64,000 nt of DNA from Toxonevra muliebris (taxonomy: Eukaryota > Arthropoda > Insecta > Diptera > Pallopteridae): positions 124,001 through 188,000 of the forward strand of contig CAVNUY010000046.1 in the NCBI GenBank assembly GCA_963691655.1, read 5' to 3'. A model generated the notes under the pieces. It was not told where the DNA came from, ran no database searches, and saw only the letters and a program-made list of their open reading frames with translations. Within the stretch, counting starts at the first letter, position 1, and every line of letters begins with the position of its first letter. The position numbers and the translations under genes are program-made. Positions 38,106 through 50,080 of the stretch are shown here, in pieces.

Positions 38106-39420
38106 CGATTTTTAATTCCGAATTTTAATTCCGATTTTTAATTTCGAATTTTAATTTCGAATTTTAATTTCGAATTTTAGTTCCGAATTTTAATTTCGAA
38201 TTTTAATTTCGAATTTCAATTTCGAATTTAAATTTCGAATTTCAATTTCGAATTTCAATTTCGAATTTTATTTTCGATTTTTAATTCCGAATTTTAATTC
38301 CGAATTTTAATTCCGAATTTTAATTCCGAATTTTAATTCCGAATTTTAATTCCGAATTTTAATTCCGAATTTTAATTCCGAATTTTAATTCCGAATTTTA
38401 ATTTCGAATATTAATTTCGAATTTTAATTCCGAATTTTAATTTCGAATTTTAATTTCGAATTTCAATTTCGAATTTAAATTTCGAATTTCAATTTCGAAT
38501 TTCAATTTCGAATTTTATTTTCGATTTTTAATTCCGAATTTTAATTCCGAATTTTAATTCCGAATTTTAATTCCGAATTTTAATTCCGAATTTCAATTTC
38601 GAATTTTAATTTCGAATTTTAATTCCGAATTTTAATTTCGAATTTTAATTTCGAATTTTAATTCCGAATTTTAATTCCGAATTTTAATTCCAAATTTTAA
38701 TTCCGAATTTTAATTCCGAATTTTAATTCCGAATTTTAATTCCGAATTTTAATTCCGAATTTTAATTCCGAATTTTAATTTCGAATATTAATTTCGAATT
38801 TTAATTCCGAAATTTAATTTCGAATTTTAATTCCGAATTTTAATTCCGAATTTTAATTCCGAATTTTAATTCCGAATTTTAATTTCGAACTTTAATTTCG
38901 AATTTTAATTCCGAAATTTAATTTCGAATTTTAATTTCGAATTTTAATTTCGAATTTTAATTTCGAATTTTAATTCCGAATTTTAATTTCGAATTTTAAT
39001 TCCGAATTTTAATTTCGAATCTTAATTCCGAATTTTAATTCCGAATTTTAATTTCGAATTTTAATTTCGAATTTTAATTTCGAATTTTAATTCCGATTTT
39101 TAATTTCGAATTTTAATTTCGAATTTCAATTTCGAATTTTAATTTCGAATTTCAATTTCGAATTTTAGTTCCGAATTTTAATTTCGAATTTTAATTTGGA
39201 ATTTCAATTTCGAATTTTAATTTTGAATTTTAATTTCGAATTTTAATTTCGAATTTCAATTTCGAATTTTAATTCCGAATTTTAATTTCGAATTTTAGTT
39301 CCGAATTTTAATTTCGAATTTTAATTTCGAATTTCAATTTCGAATTTAAATTTCGAATTTCAATTTCGAATTTCAATTTCGAATTTTATTTTCGATTTTT
39401 AATTCCGAATTTTAATTCCG
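37405..39420 (+). repeat. Duplicated segment pair, offset 1287 bp
   Basis: Landmarks recur 99 units apart: AATATT 37497/38784, AACTTT 37601/38888, AATTTGG 37906/39193, CGATTTTTAATTCCG 38106/39393. Limits are approximate, about 37.40-38.13 kb and 38.69-39.42 kb. Both copies have the AATTTTG unit just after AATTTGG, which B1-B3 lack at that place. The second copy has TTTTAATTTCG where the first has ATTTTATTTTCG right after it. Between the copies the CGATTTTTAATTCCG landmark recurs at 38275 and 38522. Confidence 0.72.
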
Positions 39421-41340
39421 AATTTTAATTCCGAATTTTAATTCCGAATTTTAATTCCGAATTTTAATTCCGAATTTTAATTCCGAATTTTAATTCCGAA
39501 TTTTAATTTCGAATTTCAATTTCGAATTTTAATTTCGAATTTTAATTCCGAATTTTAATTTCGAATTTTAATTTCGAATTTTAATTCCGAATTTTAATTT
39601 CGAATTTTAATTCCAAATTTTAATTCCGAATTTTAATTTCGAATTTTAATTTCGAATTTTAATTCCGAATTTTAATTTCGAATTTTAATTTCGAATTTCA
39701 ATTTCGAATTTTAATTTAGAATTTTAATTTCGAATTTTAATTTCGAATTTTAATTTCGAATTTTAATTTCGAATTTCAATTTCGAATTTCAATTTCGAAT
39801 TTTAATTTCGAATTTTAATTCCGAATTTTAATTCCGAATTTTAATTCCGAATTTTAATTCCGAATTTTAATTTCGAATTTTAATTTCGAATTTTAATTTC
39901 GAATTGCAATTTCGAATTTTAATTTCGAATTTCAATTTCCAATTTTAATTCCGAATTTTAATTCCGAATTTTAATTTCGAATTTTAATTCCGAATTTTAA
40001 TTCCGAATTTTAATTCCGAATTTTAATTCCGAATTTTAATTCCGAATTTTAATTCCGAATTTTAATTTCGAATTTCAATTTCGAATTTTAATTTCGAATT
40101 TTAATTCCGAATTTTAATTTCGAATTTTAATTTCGAATTTTAATTCCGAATTTTAATTCCGAATTTTAATTCCAAATTTTAATTCCGAATTTTAATTTCG
40201 AATTTTAATTTCGAATTTTAATTCCGAATTTTAATTTCGAATTTTAATTTCGAATTTCAATTTCGAATTTTAATTTAGAATTTTAATTTCGAATTTTAAT
40301 TTCGAATTTTAATTTCGAATTTTAATTTCGAATTTTAATTTCGAATTTCAATTTCGAATTTCAATTTCGAATTTTAATTTCGAATTTTAATTCCGAATTT
40401 TAATTCCGAATTTTAATTCCGAATTTTAATTCCGAATTTTAATTTCGAATTTTAATTTCGAATTTTAATTTCGAATTGCAATTTCGAATTTTAATTTCGA
40501 ATTTCAATTTCCAATTTTAATTCCGAATTTTAATTTCGAATTTTAATTTCGAATTTTAATTTCGAATTTTAATTTCGAATTTCAATTTCGAATTTTATTT
40601 TCGAATTTTAATTCCGAATTTTAATTTCGAATTTTAATTCCGAATTTTAATTCCGAATTTTAATTCAGAATTTTAATTCCGAATTTTAATTTCGAATTTT
40701 ATTTTCGATTTTTAATTCCGAATTTTAATTTCGAATTTTAATTCCGAATTTTAATTCCGAATTTTAATTTCGAATCTTAATTTCGAATTTTAATTTCGAA
40801 TTTTTATTTCGAATTTTAATTCCGAATTTTAATTTCGAATTTTAATTCCGAATTTTAATTTCGAATTTCAATTTCGAATTTTATTTTCGATTTTTAATTC
40901 CGAATTTTAATTCCGAATTTTAATTCCGAATTTTAATTCCGAATTTTAATTCCGAATTTTAATTCCGAATTTTAATTCCAAATTTTAATTCCGAATTTTA
41001 ATTTCGAATTTTAATTTCGAATTTCAATTTCGAATTTTATTTTCGAATTTTAATTCCGAATTTTAATTTCGAATTTTAATTCCGAATTTTAATTCCCAAT
41101 TTTAATTCCGAATTTTAATTCCGAATTTTAATTCCGAATTTTAATTTCGAATTTCAATTTCGAATTTCAATTTCGAATTTTAATTCCGAATTTTAATTTC
41201 GAATTTTAATTCCGAATTTTAATTTCGAATTTCAATTTCGAATTTTAATTTCGAATTTTAATTCCGAATTTTAATTTCGAATTTCAATTTCGAATTTTAA
41301 TTTAGAATTTTAATTTCGAATTTTAATTTCGAATTTTAAT
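38106..41340 (+). repeat. Rearranged transition region between HOR domain and right mosaic
   Basis: Array with five landmark junctions (38106, 38275, 38522, 39393, 40706, then 40888) and two AATTGCAATTTCG units (39902 and 40474, 572 bp apart). The 39.7-41.3 kb part resembles 3.4-4.2 kb and 15.2-16.0 kb (AATTGC, TTTCCAATTTT, TTCAG, CCAAA and then TTAGAG), so it looks like the end of a B1-type copy leading to TTAGAG at 41341. A unit ending CCC near 41098 and AATTTTTATTTCG near 40800 are local. No gene or foreign DNA. Confidence 0.65.
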
Positions 41341-42540
41341 TTAGAGTTTAAATTCCGAATTTTAATTTCGAATTTCAATTTCGAATTTCAATTTCGAATT
41401 TTAATTTCGAATTTTAATTCCGAATTTTAATTCCGAATTTTAATTCCGAATTTTAATTTCGAATTTTAATTCCGACTTTTAATTCCGAATTTTAATTCCG
41501 AATTTTAATTCCGAATTTTAATTTCGAATTTTAATTTCGAATTTTAATTCCGAATTTTAATTTCGAATTTTAATTTCGAATTTCAATTTCGAATTTTAAT
41601 TTCGAATTTCAATTTCGAATTTTAATTCCGAATTTTAATTTCGAATTTTAATTCCGAATTTTAATTTCGAATTTTAATTCCGAATTTTAATTCCGAATTT
41701 TAATTCCGAATTTTAATTCCGAATTTTAATTCCGAATTTTAATTTCGAATTTTAATTTCGAATTTTAATTCCGAATTTTAATTTCGAATTTTAATTTCGA
41801 ATTTCAATTTCGAATTTTAATTTCGAATTTCAATTTCGAATTTTAATTCCGAATTTTAATTCCGAATTTTAATTCCGAATTTTAATTCCGAATTTTAATT
41901 TCGAATTTTAATTTCGAATTTTAATTTCGAATTTTAATTTCGAATTTCAATTCCGAATTTTAATTTCGAATTTTAATTTCGAATTTTAATTCCGAATTTT
42001 AATTTCGAATTTTAATTTCGAATTTCAATTTCGAATTTTAATTTCGAATTTTAATTCCGAATTTTAATTTCGAATTTCAATTTCGAATTTTAATTTCGAA
42101 TTTTAATTCCGAATTTAAATTCCGAATTTTAATTTCGAATTTCAATTTCGAATTTTAATTTCGAATTTTAATTTCGAATTTTAATTCCGAATTTTAATTT
42201 CGAATTTTAGTTCCGAATTTTATTTTCGAATTTTAATTTCGAATTTTAATTTCGAATTTTAATTTCGAATTTTAATTTCGAATTTTAATTCCGAATTTTA
42301 ATTCCGAATTTTAATTTCGAATTTCAATTTCGAATTTTAATTTCGAATTTTAATTCCGAATTTTAATTTCGAATTTCAATTTCGAATTTTAATTTCGGAT
42401 TTCAATTTCGAATTTTAATTCCGAATTTTAATTTCGAATTTTAGTTCCGAATTTTAATTTCGAATTTTAATTTCGAATTTTAATTTCGAATTTTAATTTC
42501 GAATTTTAATTTCGAATTTCAATTTCGAATTTTAATTTCG

Positions 42541-42554
42541 AATTTAATTTTCCG
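42541..42554 (+). repeat. 14-bp length-variant unit, first copy
   Basis: AATTTAATTTTCCG between CG at 42540 and 42554. One T is missing from the first T run and the second run is TTTTCC, for a net +1 bp, moving CG phase from residue 4 to 5 (mod 13). An AATCTCG unit begins 46 bp after the unit ends. The same arrangement occurs at 46520 and 52798. Confidence 0.93.
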
Positions 42555-43867
42555 AATTTTAATTTCGAATTTTAATTTCGAATTTTAATTTCGAATTTTA
42601 ATCTCGAATTTCAATTTCGAATTTTAATTTCGAATTTTAATTTCGAATTTTAATTTCGAATTTTAATTTCGAATTTTATTTTCGAATTTTAATTTCGAAT
42701 TTTAATCTCGAATTTCAATTTCGAATTTTAATTTCGAATTTTAATTTCGAATTTTAATTTCGAATTTTAATTTCGAATTTTATTTTCGAATTTTAATTTC
42801 GAATTTTAATTTCGAATTTTAATTTCGAATTTCAATTTCGAATTTCAATTTCGAATTTTAATTTCGAATTTTAATTTCGAATTTCAATTTCGAATTTTAA
42901 TTCCGAATTTTAATTCCGAATTTTAATTTCGAATTTTAATTCCGAATTTTAATTCCGAATTTTAATTCTGAATTTTAATTTCGAATTTCAATTTCGAATT
43001 TTAATTTCGAATTTTAATTCCGAATTTTAATTTCGAATTTTAATTCCGAATTTTAATTTCGAATTTTAATTTCGAATTTTAATTTCGAATTTTAATTTCG
43101 AATTTCAATTTCGAATTTTAATTTCGAATTTTAATTTCGAATTTTAATTTCGAATTTTAATTTCGAATTTTAATTTCGAATTTTAATTTCGAATTTTAAT
43201 TTCGAATTTTAATTTCGAATTTCAATTTCGAATTTCAATTTCGAATTTTAATTTCGAATTTTAATTTCGAATTTCAATTTCGAATTTTAATTCCGAATTT
43301 TAATTCCGAATTTTAATTTCGAATTTTAATTCCGAATTTCAATTTCCAATTTTAATTCCGAATTTTAATTCCGAATTTTAATTTCGAATTTTAATTCCGA
43401 ATTTTAATTCCGAATTTTAATTCCGAATTTTAATTCCGAATTTTAATTCCGAATTTTAATTCCGAATTTTAATTTCGAATTTCAATTTCGAATTTTAATT
43501 TCGAATTTTAATTCCGAATTTTAATTTCGAATTTTAATTTCGAATTTTAATTCCGAATTTTAATTCCGAATTTTAATTCCAAATTTTAATTCCGAATTTT
43601 AATTTCGAATTTTAATTTCGAATTTTAATTCCGAATTTTAATTTCGAATTTTAATTTCGAATTTCAATTTCGAATTTTAATTTAGAATTTTAATTTCGAA
43701 TTTTAATTTCGAATTTTAATTTCGAATTTTAATTTCGAATTTCAATTTCGAATTTCAATTTCGAATTTTAATTTCGAATTTTAATTCCGAATTTTAATTC
43801 CGAATTTTAATTCCGAATTTTAATTCCGAATTTTAATTTCGAATTTTAATTTCGAATTTTAATTTCG

Positions 43868-44335
43868 AATTGCAATTTCGAATTTTAATTTCGAATTTCA
43901 ATTTCCAATTTTAATTCCGAATTTTAATTTCGAATTTTAATTTCGAATTTTAATTTCGAATTTTAATTTCGAATTTCAATTTCGAATTTTATTTTCGAAT
44001 TTTAATTCCGAATTTTAATTTCGAATTTTAATTCCGAATTTTAATTCCGAATTTTAATTCCGAATTTTAATTTCGAATTTTAATTTCGAATTTTAATTTC
44101 GAATTGCAATTTCGAATTTTAATTTCGAATTTCAATTTCCAATTTTAATTCCGAATTTTAATTTCGAATTTTAATTTCGAATTTTAATTTCGAATTTTAA
44201 TTTCGAATTTCAATTTCGAATTTTATTTTCGAATTTTAATTCCGAATTTTAATTTCGAATTTTAATTCCGAATTTTAATTTCGAATTTTAATTCCGAATT
44301 TTAATTTCGAATTTTAATTTCGAATTTTAATTTCG
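43868..44335 (+). repeat. 234-bp tandem duplication around AATTGCAATTTCG
   Basis: The order AATTGCAATTTCG, TTTCG, TTCAATTTCC, a CCG unit, five TTTCG units, TTCAATTTCG and ATTTTCG starts at 43868 and again at 44102, 18 units later. The single-copy form is at 40474. The copies at 39902 and 40474 have a different spacing (572 bp), so this is a separate event. Confidence 0.8.
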
Positions 44336-46519
44336 AATTTTAATTTCGATTTTTAATTTCGAATTTTAATTCCGAATTTTAATTCCGAATTTTAATTTCG
44401 AATTTTAATTTCGAATTTTAATTTCGAATTTTAATTTCGAATTTTAATTCCGAATTTTAATTTCGAATTTTAATTCCGAATTTTAATTTCGAATTTCAAT
44501 TTCGAATTTTATTTTCGATTTTTAATTCCGAATTTTAATTCCGAATTTTAATTCCGAATTTTAATTCCGAATTTTAATTCCGAATTTTAATTCCGAATTT
44601 TAATTCCGAATTTTAATTCCGAATTTTAATTCCAAATTTTAATTCCGAATTTTAATTTCGAATTTTAAATTCGAATTTCAATTTCGAATTTTATTTTCGA
44701 ATTTTAATTCCGAATTTTAATTTCGAATTTTAATTCCGAATTTTAATTCCGAATTTTAATTCCGAATTTTAATTCCGAATTTTAATTCCGAATTTTAATT
44801 CCGAATTTTAATTTCGAATTTCAATTTCGAATTTTAATTTCGAATTTTAATTCCGAATTTTAATTTCGAATTTTAATTCCGAATTTTAATTTCGAATTTT
44901 AATTTCGAATTTTAATTCCGAATTTTAATTTCTAATTTTAATTTCGAATTTCAATTTCGAATTTTAATTTAGAATTTTAATTTCGAATTTTAATTTCGAA
45001 TTTTAATTTAGAGTTTAAATTCCGAATTTTAATTTCGAATTTCAATTTCGAATTTCAATTTCGAATTTTAATTTCGAATTTTAATTCCGAATTTTAATTC
45101 CGAATTTTAATTCCGAATTTTAATTTCGAATTTTAATTCCGAATTTTAATTCCGAATTTTAATTCCGAATTTTAATTTCGAATTTTAATTTCGAATTTTA
45201 ATTCCGAATTTTAATTTCGAATTTTAATTTCGAATTTCAATTTCGAATTTTAATTTCGAATTTTAATTTCGAATTTTAATTTCGAATTTTAATTCCGAAT
45301 TTTAATTCCGAATTTTAATTCCGAATTTTAATTTCGAATTTTAATTTCGAATTTTAATTCCGAATTTTAATTTCGAATTTTAATTTCGAATTTCAATTTC
45401 GAATTTTAATTTCGAATTTCAATTTCGAATTTTAATTCCGAATTTTAATTTCGAATTTTAATTTCGAATTTTAATTTCGAATTTTATTTTCGAATTTTAA
45501 TTCCGAATTTTAATTTCAAATTTTAATTCCGAATTTTAATTCCGAATTTTAATTCCGAATTTTAATTCCGAATTTTAATTCCGAATTTTAATTTAGAATT
45601 TCAATTTCGAATTTTAATTTCGAATTTTAATTCCGAATTTTAATTTCGAATTTTAATTCCGAATTTTAATTTCGAATTTTAATTTCGAATTTTAATTCCG
45701 AATTTTAATTTCGAATTTTAATTTCGAATTTCAATTTCGAATTTTAATTTCGAATTTCAATTTCGAATTTTAATTCCGAATTTTAATTTCGAATTTTAAT
45801 TTCGAATTTTAATTTCGAATTTTAATTTCGAATTTTATTTTCGAATTTTAATTCCGAATTTTAATTTCGAATTTTAATTCCGAATTTTAATTCCGAATTT
45901 TAATTCCGAATTTTAATTTCGAATTTCAATTTCGAATTTTAATTTCGAATTTTAATTTCGAATTTTAATTTCGAATTTCAATTCCGAATTTTATTTTCGA
46001 ATTTTAATTTCGAATTTTAATTCCGAATTTTAATTTCGAATTTTAATTTCGAATTTCAATTTCGAATTTTAATTTCGAATTTTAATTCCGAATTTTAATT
46101 TCGAATTTTAATTTCGAATTTTAATTTCGAATTTTAATTCCGAATTTTAATTCCGAATTTTAATTTCGAATTTCAATTTCGAATTTTAATTTCGAATTTT
46201 AATTTCGAATTTTAATTCCGAATTTTAATTTCGAATTTTAGTTCCGAATTTTATTTTCGAATTTTAATTTCGAATTTTAATTTCGAATTTTAATTTCGAA
46301 TTTTAATTCCGAATTTTAATTCCGAATTTTAATTTCGAATTTTAATTTCGAATTTCAATTTCGAATTTTAATTTCGAATTTTAATTCCGAATTTTAATTT
46401 CGAATTTTAATTCCGAATTTTAATTTCGAATTTTAATTTCGAATTTTAATTTCGAATTTTAATTTCGAATTTTAATTTCGAATTTTAATTTCGAATTTCA
46501 ATTTCGAATTTTAATTTCG

Positions 46520-46533
46520 AATTTAATTTTCCG
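46520..46533 (+). repeat. 14-bp length-variant unit, second copy
   Basis: AATTTAATTTTCCG between CG at 46519 and 46533. CG phase goes from residue 5 to 6 (mod 13). Upstream TTCAATTTCG and TTTCG units, and AATCTCG 46 bp downstream, match the first copy 3979 bp earlier (306 units + 1). Confidence 0.93.
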
Positions 46534-46674
46534 AATTTTAATTTCGAATTTTAATTTCGAATTTTAATTTCGAATTTTAATCTCGAATTTCAATTTCGAA
46601 TTTTAATTTCGAATTTTAATTTCGAATTTTAATTTCGAATTTTAATTTCGAATTTTATTTTCGAATTTTAATTT

Positions 46675-48098
46675 CGAATTTTATTTTCGAATTTTAATTT
46701 CGAATTTTAATTTCGAATTTTAATTTCGAATTTCAATTTCGAATTTCAATTTCGAATTTCAATTTCGAATTTTAATTCCGAATTTTAATTTCGAATTTTA
46801 ATTCCGAATTTTAATTCCGAATTTTAATTCTGAATTTTAATTTCGAATTTCAATTTCGAATTTTAATTTCGAATTTCAATTTCGAATTTTAATTTCGAAT
46901 TTTAATTCCGAATTTTAATTTCGAATTTTAATTCCGAATTTTAATTTCGAATTTTAATTTCGAATTTTAATTTCGAATTTTAATTTCGAATTTCAATTTC
47001 GAATTTTAATTTCGAATTTTAATTTCGAATTTTAATTTCGAATTTTAATTTCGAATTTTAATTTCGAATTTTAATTTCGAATTTCAATTTCGAATTTCAA
47101 TTTCGAATTTCAATTTCGAATTTTAATTTCGAATTTTAATTTCGAATTTCAATTTCGAATTTTAATTCCGAATTTTAATTCCGAATTTTAATTTCGAATT
47201 TTAATTCCGAATTTTAATTCCGAATTTTAATTTCGAATTTTAATTTCGAATTTCAATTTCGAATTTTAATTCCGAATTTTAATTCCGAATTTTAATTTCG
47301 AATTTTAATTCCGAATTTTAATTCCGAATTTTAATTTCGAATTTTAATTCCGAATTTTAATTCCGAATTTTAATTCTGAATTTTAATTTCGAATTTTAAT
47401 TTCGAATTTTAATTTCGAATTTTAATTTCGAATTTTAATTTCGAATTTCAATTTCGAATTTCAATTTTGAATTTCAATTTCGAATTTTAATTTCGAATTT
47501 TAATTTCGAATTTCAATTTCGAATTTTAATTCCGAATTTTAATTCCGAATTTTAATTTCGAATTTTAATTCCGAATTTTAATTCCGAATTTTAATTTCGA
47601 ATTTTAATTCCGAATTTTAATTCCGAATTTTAATTCTGAATTTTAATTTCGAATTTCAATTTCGAATTTTAATTTCGAATTTCAATTTCGAATTTTAATT
47701 TCGAATTTTAATTCCGAATTTTATTTTCGAATTTTAATTTCGAATTTTAATTTCGAATTTTAATTTCGAATTTCAATTTCGAATTTCAATTTCGAATTTC
47801 AATTTCGAATTTTAATTCCGAATTTTAATTTCGAATTTTAATTCCGAATTTTAATTCCGAATTTTAATTCTGAATTTTAATTTCGAATTTCAATTTCGAA
47901 TTTTAATTTCGAATTTCAATTTCGAATTTTAATTTCGAATTTTAATTCCGAATTTTAATTTCGAATTTTAATTCCGAATTTTAATTTCGAATTTTAATTT
48001 CGAATTTTAATTTCGAATTTTAATTTCGAATTTCAATTTCGAATTTTAATTTCGAATTTTAATTTCGAATTTTAATTTCGAATTTTAATTTCGAATTT
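46675..48098 (+). repeat. Identical 384-bp segment pair, offset 1040 bp (46675-47058 and 47715-48098)
   Basis: Line comparison found the two segments identical, offset 80 units. Mismatches bound the match at 46674/47714 (T/C) and 47059/48099 (T/C). The segment begins at AATTTTATTTTCG and includes three successive TTCAATTTCG units and TTCTG (46830/47870). A related copy follows 1014 bp later (ATTTTCG near 48736, TTCTG 48884). Between them is a 260-bp tandem duplication (TTCTG 47376/47636). This is the densest recent-looking duplication in the window. Confidence 0.85.
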
Positions 48099-50069
48099 CA
48101 ATTTCGAATTTTAATTTCGAATTTTAATTTCGAATTTTAATTTCGAATTTTAATTTCGAATTTTAATTTCGAATTTTAGTTCCGAATTTTAATTTCGAAT
48201 TTTAATTTCGAATTTCAATTTCGAATTTTAATTTCGAATTTCAATTTCGAATTTCAATTTCGAATTTTAATTTCGAATTTTAATTTCGAATTTCAATTTC
48301 GAATTTTAATTCCGAATTTTAATTTCGAATTTTAGTTCCGAATTTTAATTTCGAATTTTAATTTCGAATTTTAATTCCGAATTTTAATTTCGAATTTTAA
48401 TTTCGAATTTTAATTTCGAATTTTAATTTCGAATTTCAATTTCGAATTTTAATTTCGAATTTTAATTTCGAATTTTAATTTCGAATTTTAATTTCGAATT
48501 TTAATTTCGAATTTCAATTTCGAATTTCAATTTCGAATTTCAATTTCGAATTTTAATTCCGAATTTTAATTTCGAATTTTAATTCCGAATTTTAATTCCG
48601 AATTTTAATTCTGAATTTTAATTTCGAATTTCAATTTCGAATTTTAATTTCGAATTTCAATTTCGAATTTCAATTTCGAATTTTAATTTCGAATTTTAAT
48701 TCCGAATTTTAATTTCGAATTTTAATTCCGAATTTTATTTTCGAATTTTAATTTCGAATTTTAATTTCGAATTTTAATTTCGAATTTCAATTTCGAATTT
48801 CAATTTCGAATTTCAATTTCGAATTTTAATTCCGAATTTTAATTTCGAATTTTAATTCCGAATTTTAATTCCGAATTTTAATTCTGAATTTTAATTTCGA
48901 ATTTCAATTTCGAATTTTAATTTCGAATTTCAATTTCGAATTTTAATTTCGAATTTTAATTCCGAATTTTAATTTCGAATTTTAATTCCGAATTTTAATT
49001 TCGAATTTTAATTTCGAATTTTAATTTCGAATTTTAATTTCGAATTTTAATTTCGAATTTCAATTTCGAATTTTAATTTCGAATTTTAATTTCGAATTTT
49101 AATTTCGAATTTTAATTTCGAATTTTAATTTCGAATTTTAATTTCGAATTTCAATTTCGAATTTCAATTTCGAATTTCAATTTCGAATTTTAATTTCGAA
49201 TTTTAATTTCGAATTTCAATTTCGAATTTTAATTCCGAATTTTAATTCCGAATTTTAATTCCGAATTTTAATTCTGAATTTTAATTTCGAATTTCAATTT
49301 CGAATTTTAATTTCGAATTTTAATTCCGAATTTTAATTTCGAATTTTAATTCCGAATTTTAATTTCGAATTTTAATTTCGAATTTCAATTTCGAATTTTA
49401 ATTTCGAATTTTAATTCCGAATTTTAATTCCGAATTTTAATTCCGAATTTTAATTCCGAATTTTAATTCCGAATTTTAATTCCGAATTTTAATTCTGAAT
49501 TTTAATTTCGAATTTCAATTTCGAATTTTAATTTCGAATTTTAATTAATAATTTCAATTTCGAATTTTAATTCCGAATTTTAATTTCGAATTTTAATTTC
49601 GAATTTTAGTTCCGAATTTTAATTTCGAATTTTAATTTCGAATTTCAATTTTGAATTTTAATTCCGAATTTCAATTTCGAATTTTAATTTCGAATTTCAA
49701 TTTCGAATTTTAATTTCGAATTTTAATTCCGAATTTTAATTTCGAATTTTAATTTCGAATTTTAATTCCGAATTTTAATTCCGAATTTTAATTTCGAATT
49801 TTAATTTCGAATTTCAATTTCGAATTTTAATTTCGAATTTTAATTCCGAATTTTAATTTCGAATTTCAATTTCGAATTTTAATTTCGGATTTCAATTTCG
49901 AATTTTAATTCCGAATTTTAATTTCGAATTTTAGTTCCGAATTTTAATTTCGAATTTTAATTTCGAATTTTAATTTCGAATTTTAATTTCGAATTTTAAT
50001 TTCGAATTTCAATTTCGAATTTTAATTTCGAATTTTAATTCCGAATTTTAATTTCGAATTTTAATTTCC

Positions 50070-50080
50070 TTTTAATTTCG
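50070..50080 (+). repeat. 11-bp length-variant unit (unique)
   Basis: After a unit ending TTTCC (50069) comes TTTTAATTTCG, lacking the leading AA. Net change is -2 bp, and CG phase moves from residue 6 to 4 (mod 13). I saw no second copy, so it is a young or isolated event, or a sequencing or assembly error. Confidence 0.9.

Larger units (their letters stand above)
1428..44530 (+). repeat. Recurring landmark: TTATTTTCG unit then ATTTTTAATTCCG and a CCG run
   Basis: A composite landmark recurs. Units with TTCAA and TTAAA lead to AATTTTATTTTCG, then the A2-to-T unit ATTTTTAATTCCG, then usually a run of pure CCG units (ten at 1442-1559 and at 14721-14838). The C of its central CG lies at 1428, 1974, 2988, 3781, 12764, 14265, 14707, 24782, 26244, 30677, 32139, 37079, 38106, 38275, 38522, 39393, 40706, 40888 and 44516. 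The members near 40.7 and 44.5 kb lack part of the upstream TTAAA pattern. I saw none after 44516, so the landmark separates older left sequence from the right third. Spacings are multiples of 13 once the 19-bp units are allowed for. Confidence 0.85.
41341..45007 (+). repeat. TTAGAG-to-TTAGAG segment of 3667 bp (282 units + 1 bp)
   Basis: Starts at TTAGAG 41341 and ends before the one at 45008. After a start resembling A and B, it carries the 14-bp unit at 42541-42554, AATCTCG at 42600 and 42704, and TTCTG near 42969. From about 43.3 kb it has sequence matching 39.9-41.3 kb at an offset of 3394 bp (AATTGC 40474/43868). It is therefore shorter than the 5.9-kb HORs and looks like a composite made by unequal exchange between an HOR and the following younger domain. 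Gene-free. Confidence 0.7.
45008..50069 (+). repeat. Right mosaic domain 1
   Basis: Begins at the last TTAGAG unit (45008). It includes the second 14-bp unit (46520), AATCTCG (46579, 46 bp after it), and many TTCTG units (46830, 47376, 47636, 47870, 48611, 48884, then near 49274 and 49496). Duplications at 1040, 1014 and 260 bp build most of 46.7-49 kb. The CGATTTTTAATTCCG landmark is absent. A triple-substitution unit AATTTTAATTAAT ends at 49549. CCG runs are mostly short here and TTTCG units predominate compared with the left half. No gene seen. Confidence 0.7.

Noticed and set aside
50070..50080. Gene boundary or promoter at the odd TTTCCTTTTAATTTCG
   Set aside because: Only a 2-bp shortening with one substitution; the array resumes immediately on both sides.
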